Assembly: GCA_002472275.1 (NCBI GenBank)
Contig: DKRQ01000029.1
Span: 1 to 64,000, forward strand
Source: Caryophanales bacterium UBA7278
GTDB lineage: Bacteria; Bacillota_I; Bacilli_A; RFN20; CAG-826
DNA length: 64,000 nucleotides
Direction of reading: 5' to 3'
The position numbers and the translations under genes are program-made. Shown piece after piece: positions 44,020 through 53,365 of this stretch. Position 1 is the stretch's first letter. Each line of letters begins with the position of its first letter. Under the pieces are notes generated by a model. The model made no database searches, was not told the origin of the DNA, and saw only the letters and a list, made by a program, of their open reading frames with translations.

Positions 44020-44757
44020 TTAATCTCCCTCCAATAGGTCTTGGCGGCCGATGTCGCCGATGACGGTGGCCAAGGCGCGGCCCACGTCGACGTAGCGTTC
44101 TATCGTCTCACCATAATCGCGCACGGAATAGGGTTTGTCGAGGAATCTGGAAACGACCTTGACCGCGACAAAGGGCACCGAGAGTAGCTCGCATGCGGTG
44201 GCGCACCCCGCGGCGGAGGTGTCGATCACGACCGCGCGGCTTTCCCCAAAGAGGTTGCCGTCGTAGCCATACCCCCTCAGCTGCTCCTTTTTGAGGAAGG
44301 TGCTGTTCATCGAGACGAAGGTGGCCTCCCGATAGTCGCCGAAAGTGCGTTTTTCCATGGCTTGCTTGATGTAGGCCAGGATGTCTTTTTGCGAATAGAA
44401 GCGCTCGCTTAGGCCGGGTATCTGGCCTAGCCTAGCGTCGGATTCGCTCATGAGGTCGACGTCCCCGGCGATGATGGAGGAGGAGATCGCGATGTCGCCT
44501 AGCTTCCAGTCGGGGCTAACGGCGATGCAGCGGCCGACCGAGATGACCAAGATGGCGTAATAACGCCTGGCGAGGTCGAGGACGATCGCGCTAGAAAGGA
44601 TAGAGGAATCCACCCCATCGACGAGGGTGACCTCCTGGTTGAAGATGTTGCCCTGGCGGATCTTGAAACGGCCATAGAGGGTCTCTTCCTTCTTGCCGGT
44701 CATGATGGATTCGAAGTAAAGGATGTCGTCGTGGTTGCTTCCTAGGATCAGGATCAT
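44020..44757 (-). CDS. Degenerate MTA/SAH nucleosidase-like protein
   Basis: A 245-residue protein with the PNP/UDP phosphorylase fold of Pfs. Recognisable segments are VISVGRCIAVSPDWKLGDIAI near residue 75 (normally GSAGG), GQIPGLSERF near 112 and VPFVAVKVVSRF near 198. The catalytic Asp of the usual ISD is Arg here, the ribose-binding MExE stretch reads DTSAAG, and the N-terminal Glu pair is altered. Hydrolysis is unlikely; nucleoside or SAM-metabolite sensing is possible. It is fitted tightly between two c-di-GMP-type genes (4-nt overlap upstream, 1 nt gap downstream), with GGAGG before the start. Confidence 0.7.
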   Translation of the reverse strand: MILILGSNHDDILYFESIMTGKKEETLYGRFKIRQGNIFNQEVTLVDGVDSSILSSAIVLDLARRYYAILVISVGRCIAVSPDWKLGDIAISSSIIAGDVDLMSESDARLGQIPGLSERFYSQKDILAYIKQAMEKRTFGDYREATFVSMNSTFLKKEQLRGYGYDGNLFGESRAVVIDTSAAGCATACELLSVPFVAVKVVSRFLDKPYSVRDYGETIERYVDVGRALATVIGDIGRQDLLEGD

Positions 44758-46292
44758 CTGCGCTTGCCTCCTTCGAATGGGTTGTTCAGTAGGAACTTAT
44801 CGTAGTCTTCCTTAGGCAAAGCCTTGGAGTAATAGAAGCCTTGAATGGTATCGACATGGAGCTTCTTGAGGATCTCGACCTGTTCCTTGGAGTCGACGCC
44901 TTCGGCGATGACCTCCATCCCTAGGCCGCGGCCAAGCTGGCACATCGAGTGGACGATGGTCCTGGCTTGCTCGGATTCGACGACGCCGTCGACATAGGAT
45001 TTGTCGATCTTGATCGCGTCGAAGGGGATTTTCCTGAGGTTGCCGATGTTCGAGTAGCCGATGCCGAAGTCGTCCATGAGGACACGCACGCCGAAATCGC
45101 GGAGCTTCTTGATGACCGAGACCGAGAGGAAGGGGTTGGCCTGCGAGGTGGTCTCGACGATTTCCACCTCAATGAGGTGTGGGTCGATGCCGCGGCTAGT
45201 GATGGCCGATTCGATCGTGGAGAGGAAATCGGTGCTATAGAACTCATAGAGGGAGAAGTTGATGGAGACGGGGATCACCCTACGCCCCCTTTTGATCGTG
45301 TCGCTAAGGTCATCGAGGACGCGCTCGAAGACGTAGAGGTCGAGCTCATGGGTGAGGCCGGCCTTGGCGACGCGGTCCATGAAGCGGGCCGGGAACTGGA
45401 GGCCATAGACGGGGGATTCCCAACGGACCAAGGCCTCGGAGGAGACGAATTCCCTTTTGCCCAAGGAGAACTTAGGCTGATAGAAGACCTTGAATTCGCC
45501 CTTTTGCAAAGCCTCGGAGACCTCTTGGATCTCGTCGACGGAGTAATCGCTTAGCATCGATTTGTCAAAGGCGGTGAAGGGCTCGAAGTTGCGTTCGGAA
45601 CGGGTCCTGGCGAAGAGGGCTTCCTCGATTTTCCTGGAAAGGGTCCCCTCGATGGCGTTGGTGACGCCGAAGAAAGGCTGGACGTAGATGTGGTAATGCT
45701 TTTGTTCCAAAAGGGCGTAGATCCTCGTCCTGATCTCGTTGATGATCTCGACGATTTGCGATTCCTCGCGGTTGAAGGCGTAGACGATGAATACGCCTTT
45801 ATCGAAGCAGAAGAGGTAGTTGCGGCGGTCATAGAGGCCCTTCCTGGCGTAGAAAAGCTCAGCCACCATGTTGGCGATTTCATAGTTAAGGGAAGAGAGT
45901 TCCTGGCTCCTTTCGCCCATCCTGGTGTAGGCGACCGGGGCGGCCGTGAAGGCGATGATGTATTGGGGGATGCCCTTGACCTGGGCCCTGGCCCTTTTGC
46001 CGATGGCGCGCTGCTCAAAGGCGTAGAGGTTATAGAAAGAGGTCTTTTTGCCTAAGGAATAGAGGTTTTCGTGACGGAGCGAGTCCACGATCGTGTTCTG
46101 CGAGTGGAGGCGGGAGAAGAAGTGGATGAATAAGCCCGCGACGAAGGTGATGACCAGGATCATAAGGATCTGCAGCCAGTGCATCCCGTCGGTGACGCCC
46201 AAAAGGATGAGGACCACCGCGACGGCGACCGAGGCGGTGTAGAGGACCCCGAGGAAAATCGAGGTGAGCAGGAGTTTCTTCTGGAGGGTCAT
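44754..46292 (-). CDS. Membrane EAL-domain c-di-GMP phosphodiesterase
   Basis: A 512-residue protein: two membrane helices (about residues 8-60), a degenerate GGDEF-like region (about 85-235) and a complete EAL domain (about 255-505). Catalytic residues are intact: SEALVRW, SINFS, VEIVET, MDDFGIGYSN, IKIDKSYV, IAEGVDSKEQ and QGFYYSKAL. It should hydrolyse c-di-GMP to pGpG at the inner face of the membrane. Because it is encoded downstream of a c-di-GMP riboswitch, it gives negative feedback if that switch is ON-type. It overlaps both neighbours by 4 nt. Confidence 0.92.
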   Translation of the reverse strand: MTLQKKLLLTSIFLGVLYTASVAVAVVLILLGVTDGMHWLQILMILVITFVAGLFIHFFSRLHSQNTIVDSLRHENLYSLGKKTSFYNLYAFEQRAIGKRARAQVKGIPQYIIAFTAAPVAYTRMGERSQELSSLNYEIANMVAELFYARKGLYDRRNYLFCFDKGVFIVYAFNREESQIVEIINEIRTRIYALLEQKHYHIYVQPFFGVTNAIEGTLSRKIEEALFARTRSERNFEPFTAFDKSMLSDYSVDEIQEVSEALQKGEFKVFYQPKFSLGKREFVSSEALVRWESPVYGLQFPARFMDRVAKAGLTHELDLYVFERVLDDLSDTIKRGRRVIPVSINFSLYEFYSTDFLSTIESAITSRGIDPHLIEVEIVETTSQANPFLSVSVIKKLRDFGVRVLMDDFGIGYSNIGNLRKIPFDAIKIDKSYVDGVVESEQARTIVHSMCQLGRGLGMEVIAEGVDSKEQVEILKKLHVDTIQGFYYSKALPKEDYDKFLLNNPFEGGKRR

Positions 46293-47107
46293 TTCTTCTT
46301 ATCCTCCCTGCTAGAAAGCATTTTGGCGAGCATCTCCTTCTTTAGCCTTTCTTTGTCAGCCTCGGAGAAACCCGCGAGGGGGTCATCGCCCTTATTCTCG
46401 ATAGCGGGGCCTTCGGCGGGGGCCTCTTTAGGCGCCCTCAAGGCCTTGATGATGTCGATGGAGGCCGCGACGATGAGGTAAAGGGCGGGAATAAGCAGCA
46501 AGGTGAATAGGCCCATCGGCGAGGAAATGAACTCGAACACCGCGCCTAAGGCGGGGCTATTGATCTTGACGACGCCGAGGAATTCCTTCTCGGTGAAGAC
46601 CTGGTATTGGCCAGGATGCGACAAAGTGCCCTCTGGGTTGATGCCGGCGACGAAGAAACGGAACCTGCCGTTTCCGCTCGTCTTTGTTTCGTCGATCTTG
46701 ATGTCCCAGATCCTATGGGTCATGACCGCCTTGGTGATCGGGGTCCTGTTGTAATGGATATCGGGGTCCTTGGTGACCTTGGAGGTCTCGTCCTGGGTGC
46801 TATAGACGTCCATGAAGGTCACGTCGAGGGTCTCGCCTTTTTGGTAGGAGGCGTAGAGGTTCTCTGGCTTATCCTTATAGGTGATGATCGCGGTTTTGAC
46901 CTTATACTCGGGCTCCATGGAGTCGGTCTCGACGATGAATTTGCCGATGCCGAAATGGAGCTTTTGCCCGTAGTTTTCGTTTATGTGGGTCTTCATGTCG
47001 ATATGGGCGGCCACGCCCACGGCGAAAATGGCGAGGAAGACGCCGAAGAAGACCCATTCGGCGATCACGCGGCCTTTGCTTTTCTTTTTCTTCTTGGCCT
47101 CGCTCAT
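46289..47107 (-). CDS. SipW-like ER-type signal peptidase I
   Basis: A 272-residue membrane peptidase. Basic N-terminus (KKKKKSKGR), a membrane helix near residues 14-32, the nucleophile Ser in VETDSMEP near 58, and a His in KAVMTHRIWDI near 133. In place of the Lys of bacterial type I peptidases this gives the Ser/His dyad of ER-type/SipW enzymes. A second membrane helix lies near 210-235. SipW processes TasA-type fibre subunits in Bacillus. Here the substrates are likely the SipW-type proteins of the same operon and of operon A, by context. Confidence 0.88.
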   Translation of the reverse strand: MSEAKKKKKSKGRVIAEWVFFGVFLAIFAVGVAAHIDMKTHINENYGQKLHFGIGKFIVETDSMEPEYKVKTAIITYKDKPENLYASYQKGETLDVTFMDVYSTQDETSKVTKDPDIHYNRTPITKAVMTHRIWDIKIDETKTSGNGRFRFFVAGINPEGTLSHPGQYQVFTEKEFLGVVKINSPALGAVFEFISSPMGLFTLLLIPALYLIVAASIDIIKALRAPKEAPAEGPAIENKGDDPLAGFSEADKERLKKEMLAKMLSSREDKKK

Positions 47108-48807
47108 CGCTTAATCACCTTTCCGCCGATTCTCTCTTTCATCGATAGCGCCGCGGCGAAATCGGTGAAGACCATGGCGTCCTTTTCTTCTTGGCTATAC
47201 TTTTCCTTGCCGGCGTAATAGCCGCGAACCGTCTTCAAAACGAAGCGTCCTTTGGCAGGGTCGGTTTGCTTTTTGGGCGGGTTTTGCGGGGAATTCTCGT
47301 CGATTTGGGCCGCTTTTTTGTTGGCTTTGTCGAGTTCTTCCATCGTGTAGGGGCGTAACGCGCCGCCTTCAAAGGGGGCGGCTTCCCCGTCGGTTATGTC
47401 CTCGTCATAGGAGGTATGGAACCTTTCGGGAAGGCTCTTGGGGTCGAATTCCTTGCCTTCGGAAGCGGCTTTGCCCGCCATGACGATCTCGCGGCGGATC
47501 CTCGTGAGGTAATCGTGCTGTTCCTTTTCTAGGAGCACGCCGACGAGTTCCTCGTAACGCTTCTTCTGGGCGAGGCGCTCGGCCTCGATTTCGTCGGCCT
47601 TCTTCTCGAAGTCGCGGGCTTCCTTCTCCTTGCGGCGGAGCAAAGCGTCGGTTTCCTTCTCGAATTCCTTCTCGTCGCGTTTGGCCTGGTATTCGTCCGC
47701 GTAGTAGGCCTTTTCGGCTTTGTTAGGATGGGCGGGGAGCTCTTGCGAGGATAGCCTTCTAAGGTATTCGCGGTAGCCTTCGTCGACGCGCACGAATTCG
47801 ATGGGTCCTCTTAGATAGGGGCCATAGAGGAAGGCCTCGTCGTCCATGGAGGTGAGGATCTTGGGCTTATATTCCTTGACGCTACCCTTGGTCTCGACGC
47901 TTTTGTCCTTGCCCCTAACCGAAAGGTAGGAGGCCACAAGCGTGTAGTCTAGCTTCCTAAGTTCCTCTTCGGAGAATAGGGAATATTGCTCGTCCATCTT
48001 GTAGGAGACGCCGAGGGTGCTATAGGACTCGATGTAGCGATAGACCTCGTAGCAGTGCCTATATTTCGGGTTTTTGCGGATGATGTTGGTCCTTAGGATC
48101 GGGTTACGGACGTTATGCTCGGTCTTGAAGGCCTTCATAAACGGGGAGTTGTAAAGATAGAGGATGTATTCGCGGATTTCGGCGATACGGGCGAAATAGG
48201 CGGAGTTCTCCTTGGCGGTCTCGGTCTCCGAGGATGAGGAGACCCTGACCTTGGTCTCGATTTCCACGTCGGCCCCCTCGACGGTCGATTTGGACTTGAG
48301 GAAGAGGATTTCCTCGTCGTGGAGGCGGGAGAAGCGGAGGGCGAACTCATAACGCTTCTCGACGAAGAGCATTAGCTTCCTGATGAAGGTCGCGATGAAG
48401 CGGTTCTCATAGGTGAGGATGTTGTCTTCCTTGGTGAAGGAAAGGATCTTGGAGGGGACGACGTTGCCTAGATCGTCGACTTCCTTGATGTATTGGGTAT
48501 GCGAGGCGAGGTGCTGCACCGATTCGCCCGTCGTCTTCTTGGCGAGCTCGACGGGGGTGATGTCGCCGGTGGTCTTCGTGTTCTCGCGGGGGTTCTTGAC
48601 GATTTCGCTTAGGTCGAAGATGACGTCCTCGATGGCCTTGATCCAGCTCTCGTCGAAGGAGGAGGACTCTAGACGGTCGAGGCGAAGGTAGGAATTCTGC
48701 CCGCGATGAAAGGAATCGGCGATGTCCTTACTAGCCCCTTCTTTAAGGAAGGAAGACATCTTCTCGACGAATTTGTCGTGCAGTTTTTCGTCGCGGGTCT
48801 TTTTCAT
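47104..48807 (-). CDS. DUF2357-like partner of the AAA+ ATPase
   Basis: A 567-residue soluble protein. The region around residues 100-330 resembles DUF2357: a characteristic NILTYENRFIATFIRKL helix near 130 and IRKNPKYRHCYEVYRYIE near 240. The C-terminal part (about 370-560) is highly charged coiled-coil without the PD-(D/E)xK nuclease often fused to DUF2357. The gene overlaps the AAA+ gene by 1 nt and sipW by 4 nt. In known McrB-type pairs the DUF2357 protein is the ATPase's effector; here an assembly or regulatory role in export is inferred. Confidence 0.6.
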   Translation of the reverse strand: MKKTRDEKLHDKFVEKMSSFLKEGASKDIADSFHRGQNSYLRLDRLESSSFDESWIKAIEDVIFDLSEIVKNPRENTKTTGDITPVELAKKTTGESVQHLASHTQYIKEVDDLGNVVPSKILSFTKEDNILTYENRFIATFIRKLMLFVEKRYEFALRFSRLHDEEILFLKSKSTVEGADVEIETKVRVSSSSETETAKENSAYFARIAEIREYILYLYNSPFMKAFKTEHNVRNPILRTNIIRKNPKYRHCYEVYRYIESYSTLGVSYKMDEQYSLFSEEELRKLDYTLVASYLSVRGKDKSVETKGSVKEYKPKILTSMDDEAFLYGPYLRGPIEFVRVDEGYREYLRRLSSQELPAHPNKAEKAYYADEYQAKRDEKEFEKETDALLRRKEKEARDFEKKADEIEAERLAQKKRYEELVGVLLEKEQHDYLTRIRREIVMAGKAASEGKEFDPKSLPERFHTSYDEDITDGEAAPFEGGALRPYTMEELDKANKKAAQIDENSPQNPPKKQTDPAKGRFVLKTVRGYYAGKEKYSQEEKDAMVFTDFAAALSMKERIGGKVIKR

Positions 48808-50321
48808 CAGTTGTTCTTAATGAGGGTGTCGATGTAGGCGTGGGCCATCTTGAAGGTGCCTTTGCCATATAGCTTGTCGAGGTGGGCGTCGAGCATCTTG
48901 AGCTCGTCTTTAAGGAAGGCGATGTTCAAAGACTCGAACTTCTTGAGGATTTTGTTCGTGAAGATGAAGTCGAAGCCATCCACTTCCTTGCCGCCGCAGG
49001 CGACGAAGCAGGGGATGAAGGATTCAAGTTGCTTCAAGATACGGTTACCGAAGGCGAGCTTGAATTTCTTGATGACGAAGTTATCGAGGTCGTCGAACTT
49101 CGAAAGCATCGTCTCGGAGATCGGGAACTGCCTCTTGGCCTCCTCGTAAAGTCCGGCGAGCTGGCTATAGGGCATCGGCATCGGCTCGGTGGGGGTAGCC
49201 TGGAAGGGACGGCCCTTGTCGTCGAAGAAGAGGGAGATGGCACGGTCATAGACCTTGTCGGAGATCGTGAAGGTGGAGTCGTCGTTATTGGCGGTGCCGA
49301 AGAAGACGACGTTCTGCGGGATGAGGAGCTTGCCGCCTTTGAGGAGTTCGGGGTCGCCGTCTTGATGGTCCGGGATGAGGTCGATGGTCCAAGCGGCGGG
49401 GTCCCTCATTTCCATGACGGAGAGGAACTCGGCGAAATAGTACTCGATGCGGGCGAGGTTCATTTCGTCGAGGGTGATGACGCATAGGTCCTTGCGGTAA
49501 CCGACGATGTAGAGGGCCTTAAGGAACTCGGATTCGTTGAATTTCTTGGTGAATTCGTTGTAGTAGCCAAGGAGTTCGGAACGGTCCTTCCAGGAAGGCT
49601 GGACCGGGATGATCGCGGAGTCGTAGCCGACGAATTTGCCTAGGGCGTAGGCAAGCGAGGTTTTACCGGTACCGGAGATACCCTCGAGGATGATGAGCTT
49701 GGCGGTGCCCATGCCGGCGAATAGCTGCCTGATCGCGTCGATCGTGTAGTAGAGGCCTAGCTTAGAGGCAGCGAAGTTACGGAAGGAGTTGCAGATTTCC
49801 TCTAGGGAGAGGCCAGGGCGGGCGGGGATATCCATGTTGATGCCCCTGTAGGCCGCATCGACGCCGACGAGTTTGGGGAAGCGGGAGGCCATGGCCTCGA
49901 GTTCCTTCTTGGCCTCGACCTGTTCGTCGGGGCGTAGGCCCATGTAGGCGGTTTTGAGATTGAGTATCTTGTCCTTTTCGAGGGTGCTTTGATAGAGCTC
50001 GTAGTTGAGTTTCTCGACCTGCGAGCGAAGCTCGTCTTTGTCGAGTTCCCTCTTCACGAAGCGGACGTATTTGCGGATGCCGATGACGATGAAGAAGATG
50101 ATGGCCCCGATGAGGGCGGTAAAGAGGATGGCGAAAAGGACGAAGAAGAACCATCCCCAGAACCCGAAGCTAGGGGAGGCGGCGTTAAGATAGGAGCCGT
50201 AGTCGTTGAAGTTCTGCGGCACGTCCGCCCAAGGATAGGCGAAGGTCTTTCTGAAGAAGGTGCCTAGGTCCGAGAAGAAGCGGACGAGCATCTGCCTTAG
50301 GTATTCGAAGTAAGCGCTCAT
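48807..50321 (-). CDS. Membrane-anchored McrB-like AAA+ ATPase
   Basis: A 504-residue protein with an N-terminal transmembrane helix (about residues 38-68), a coiled-coil segment (about 75-130) and a AAA_5/McrB-type ATPase. Walker A is LEGISGTGKTSLAY near 215, Walker B VITLDEMNLARIEYYFAEFL near 285, and a sensor-like GTANNDDSTFTISDKVYDRA near 345. The DExNxxR pattern in Walker B is that of the McrB group. In this operon it follows three exported proteins and precedes the DUF2357-like gene. AAGGGAG precedes the ATG, which overlaps the upstream stop. Confidence 0.8.
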   Translation of the reverse strand: MSAYFEYLRQMLVRFFSDLGTFFRKTFAYPWADVPQNFNDYGSYLNAASPSFGFWGWFFFVLFAILFTALIGAIIFFIVIGIRKYVRFVKRELDKDELRSQVEKLNYELYQSTLEKDKILNLKTAYMGLRPDEQVEAKKELEAMASRFPKLVGVDAAYRGINMDIPARPGLSLEEICNSFRNFAASKLGLYYTIDAIRQLFAGMGTAKLIILEGISGTGKTSLAYALGKFVGYDSAIIPVQPSWKDRSELLGYYNEFTKKFNESEFLKALYIVGYRKDLCVITLDEMNLARIEYYFAEFLSVMEMRDPAAWTIDLIPDHQDGDPELLKGGKLLIPQNVVFFGTANNDDSTFTISDKVYDRAISLFFDDKGRPFQATPTEPMPMPYSQLAGLYEEAKRQFPISETMLSKFDDLDNFVIKKFKLAFGNRILKQLESFIPCFVACGGKEVDGFDFIFTNKILKKFESLNIAFLKDELKMLDAHLDKLYGKGTFKMAHAYIDTLIKNN

Positions 50322-51367
50322 GATGTTTTCTCCCTTAGTATCTTGAATTGGAGTTTCGCCTCAAACGAGGCGCCCATGTTGACGTTGATGCAATCCTCGT
50401 CCCAACCCTCGAGGTAGATGGACATCTGGATTGCCTTTGGCTTGTCCCTTTCCAAGGTGATGACAAGCGGGTTTTCGTTAGGATTTGCTGAGGTAAGTTC
50501 CTCGAAGCTAAGCGAATCCTCGATTTTGAATTGGAGGCCGTTTTGCACTGATTCCTCCAGTAGGAACGGCTTGACGCCTTTTTTGTGGGCGGAGTTGAAG
50601 CAGCTAGGTTCCCCTTCGACTACGCTTGCCTCGGCTAAGGCCTCGCCATAGACGATCCTCGAACGGTCGTTGATTTCGCCATAAACGGTCTCGAGTTCGA
50701 TGCCTTGGGCGTCGAAGTAGGTGTCGTAATGGCCTTCTAGGCTAAGGCTAAGGATCCCGCCGTAAGCGGTGTCCTTTTCCTTATGGGGATCGACGATGTA
50801 ATAGGAATCCGTCTCGATGTCGAGGATGGATACCCTCATCGCCTTTTCGATCGAATTGAGTTTCTCTAGCCTGGCCGCGATTTCCTCCTCGCTTCCTCCC
50901 GCGTTACGGGCTTTAGCCTCATTCGCGCTTGCGTCCGCGCGTAAATAAGAAGAGGCGACGTCCAATCCGACATACACGTCGTCGTCGCAGGTGAGGTAGA
51001 GGGTCTGGGTATAGAAGCCACTATTGGCTTCAAAGGGCCCATAGGGGACGCCACTAGAAGGCGTTAGGAACGAGGAATACTCGTAGAAACGCGGCAGGTT
51101 CCCGTTTTTATGCCACCGCGACTCGAACATCGTCGAAACGGGGGCGAATAGGGAGACCTTCTTGAGGTCGCCGGTGGTCAGTTCCTCGCGCTTATCGTTC
51201 TCGTTCACGCCTATGCGCAGTTCCCTGTCGCCTAGGATGGACATCTCGATGTAGTTGACCTGTAGTCGCATGCTCGCGGCGTACCAGGCCAAAGAGGAGG
51301 ACACGGATAGTCCGGATAGACCCACTAATGTGGCCATGAGGGCGATGGTTACCTTCTTCTTGTCCAT
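50318..51367 (-). CDS. SipW-type exported protein, third gene of operon B
   Basis: A 349-residue protein with a SipW-type signal (LSVSSSLAWYAASMR near residue 25) followed by LRIGVNEND. It ends in an IQMSIYLEGWDED motif near 325. The upstream gene product shares the LAWY start, the (L/R)IG(V/I) step and IYMEGWD at its end, so the two are paralogues. The start at 51367 has AAGGA nine bases upstream and lies 2 nt after the previous stop. It is probably a fibre or pilin-like subunit. Confidence 0.7.
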   Translation of the reverse strand: MDKKKVTIALMATLVGLSGLSVSSSLAWYAASMRLQVNYIEMSILGDRELRIGVNENDKREELTTGDLKKVSLFAPVSTMFESRWHKNGNLPRFYEYSSFLTPSSGVPYGPFEANSGFYTQTLYLTCDDDVYVGLDVASSYLRADASANEAKARNAGGSEEEIAARLEKLNSIEKAMRVSILDIETDSYYIVDPHKEKDTAYGGILSLSLEGHYDTYFDAQGIELETVYGEINDRSRIVYGEALAEASVVEGEPSCFNSAHKKGVKPFLLEESVQNGLQFKIEDSLSFEELTSANPNENPLVITLERDKPKAIQMSIYLEGWDEDCINVNMGASFEAKLQFKILREKTS

Positions 51368-51369
51368 AA

Positions 51370-52491
51370 TCACGATTCCTTGTTGATCTGGAACTGCAAG
51401 GCCAAGTCGAAGCCTTTGCCCACTTGGGAGTCGATGACGGAGAAGTCCCATCCTTCCATATAAATGGAAATCCTGGCTTCGCCGATCGGGTTTTCGCCGC
51501 TTCCCGTGATGGCGATGGGCATGCCTCCGGAGAGGGAGCCCTCATCATCGAGGGGGGCGATGGATTTAAGGGTTTCGTATTCCGCCTCTAGGGGGGTCAC
51601 GAAAGGGGAGGACGAGGCATAACCCTTCACGCCGGCTTTGTGGTGGGAAAGGAAAGTGGTCCTGGAGTTGCCGCCCGTCTTGTTGACGTCGTCCAAAGGG
51701 GAGTCGGTCTCGTAGGCGACGGGGGTCGCGCTGCCTAGGTAATCCCCATAGATGATTTCCTGACCGTCTTTGTGGTCATAGTAACCGTCCTTATTGAGGT
51801 CGAGGAGCCCCGCGACTTTGGTCGCGCCTGCTTCCCCGTCCTTGCCTAGGCTAGGGTTGAGGATGAACTTGTTGCCCGCTCCGTCGACGTGGATCCTTAG
51901 GCCATTATGGATGATCGAATGACCGTCCAAAGAAGTGGCCATCGCGTCTGTGAGCCAGATCGGGGCGTTTCCTACGTATCCCTGCTTCGAGGCATAGGAG
52001 ACGCGGAAGGCTAGCGGAAGGGAGCAATAGGCCGAAATCGGGGCTTCCTTACTCGAATTCGGGTAGCCCGAAATAAGCGCGCGGTAGAGCTTGAAGTCGT
52101 CGCCCTTTGCATACGAATGGGTGGATAACGGCTGCAAGTTGCGGTTTACCGCCTGCCCCATTTTGCCGATGTAGGCCGAAATGGCCTGCTCGCCTAGTCC
52201 TGATCCCGAGGCCGCGAAGTAATAGTCCTTCCCCCCAATGGTCTCCTTGGTGAGCCCCAAATCGATGGGATTGCCAAGGGCATCCAATAAGTTGGAGGTG
52301 AAGTCCACGTCGCTTTGGATGCCGATTTGCAGCATTTGCGACTGTCCGATGGAGGTTCCGTTATAGCCTAAGGTCGCCCTGGTCGAATATTGATACCAGG
52401 CAAGGGTGCCGGCGATGGAACCCGCCATACCGCATAAAAGCGCGGCGGACATCGTGGAAACGGCGAGTTTTCTCCCAAGATTACCCGGCAT
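51370..52491 (-). CDS. SipW-type exported protein, second gene of operon B
   Basis: A 373-residue protein with signal MAGSIAGTLAWYQYS near residue 22 and a C-terminal IYMEGWDFS near 350, paralogous to the next gene. A calcium-loop-like acidic stretch (LDLNKDGYYDHKDG) near 235 resembles dockerin or EF-hand loops. The ATG at 52491 overlaps the upstream stop and has GGAGG nine bases upstream; a TTG at 52500 is unlikely. Confidence 0.7.
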   Translation of the reverse strand: MPGNLGRKLAVSTMSAALLCGMAGSIAGTLAWYQYSTRATLGYNGTSIGQSQMLQIGIQSDVDFTSNLLDALGNPIDLGLTKETIGGKDYYFAASGSGLGEQAISAYIGKMGQAVNRNLQPLSTHSYAKGDDFKLYRALISGYPNSSKEAPISAYCSLPLAFRVSYASKQGYVGNAPIWLTDAMATSLDGHSIIHNGLRIHVDGAGNKFILNPSLGKDGEAGATKVAGLLDLNKDGYYDHKDGQEIIYGDYLGSATPVAYETDSPLDDVNKTGGNSRTTFLSHHKAGVKGYASSSPFVTPLEAEYETLKSIAPLDDEGSLSGGMPIAITGSGENPIGEARISIYMEGWDFSVIDSQVGKGFDLALQFQINKES

Positions 52492-53302
52492 TGGCGCCAA
52501 CCTCCACGCCGAGTTTCACGGTCGCGCCATGGGGCGGCTCCGTGTCTTCCAGCGATTGTTTGTCGCTCCCTTCAAGCCAGGTGACGATGGTGTAGCGCTT
52601 GACGTCGCCGACTTTGAAGCCTTGCGTGCGCAGCGTGCACACCCTCTCGGTTGAAACGAAGTTGGTTGCGAGCGGGTGCTCGTCGTCTTCGGTCTTGTTG
52701 AAGGGTTCATCGAAGATGAATTCCCGGTTGGTCTTCGTGCCATCGCGGAGGTAATTGACCTCTGCGGCGGGTTTAGCGTAGACCACGGGGTCCACCCTCG
52801 GGGTTCCCGGGGTGTTCTCATAGATCATAACCCTCAGCGTGTCGAGCAAAGTCCTACCAGAACCATCGTCGGCCTCCTTGTTCTCGGAGATGTTGACGTT
52901 GAGGTTGTAGCTAGAGACGCTCGCGCCGACATTCTTGATGTAGAAGGTGTATTTGAAGTAGTCGGTGGAGACATAGGTCCCATCGGCTTTCTTACGCATG
53001 CCCGTATCATAGGGCGTGTCCTCGTTATCAAGCACTTCAGCGTCCGGCAGCGCTGGGAAGGTGGTCTCGCCATAGGGGGCGAGCTCATCGATCCGGAGCA
53101 TGGAAGTAGTGCGTTCGAAACTCGCCTTCTCAGAAAGCGTCAATGCGACTTCGCCATTTGTGACGGACACGGTGAAAGATCCGACGAATCGGCCGAGGAA
53201 GGCCAGGACTGACATCGCGGCAACGCCGGCGGTACCGACGCCACCGAAAATGGCAACGATCTTCCTCCTCTTGCGTTTTTTCACATATGCCAAATCAACC
53301 AT
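52481..53302 (-). CDS. TasA/camelysin-like exported protein, first gene of operon B
   Basis: A 273-residue protein with a basic start (KKRKRRK), a hydrophobic segment and SFTVSVTNGEVALTLSE, as in camelysin/TasA-type mature starts. YFKYTFYIKNVGA near residue 115 and YTIVTWLEGSDKQS near 245 are typical of alternate-signal-exported proteins. It is the first gene after riboswitch B. No clear Shine-Dalgarno precedes the ATG at 53302; TTG at 53317 and GTG further in are alternatives. It is likely the major or founding subunit of the fibre. Confidence 0.72.
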   Translation of the reverse strand: MVDLAYVKKRKRRKIVAIFGGVGTAGVAAMSVLAFLGRFVGSFTVSVTNGEVALTLSEKASFERTTSMLRIDELAPYGETTFPALPDAEVLDNEDTPYDTGMRKKADGTYVSTDYFKYTFYIKNVGASVSSYNLNVNISENKEADDGSGRTLLDTLRVMIYENTPGTPRVDPVVYAKPAAEVNYLRDGTKTNREFIFDEPFNKTEDDEHPLATNFVSTERVCTLRTQGFKVGDVKRYTIVTWLEGSDKQSLEDTEPPHGATVKLGVEVGANAG

Positions 53303-53365
53303 AAAGACGCGCGACAAAGAGGGTATGTTTCTACTACTTGCGCAAAAGATGTCCCAACGGAGATC

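Noticed and set aside
47104..50321. A working McrBC restriction system
   Set aside because: No nuclease motif was seen in the partner, the ATPase is membrane-anchored and the neighbours are secretion and c-di-GMP genes.
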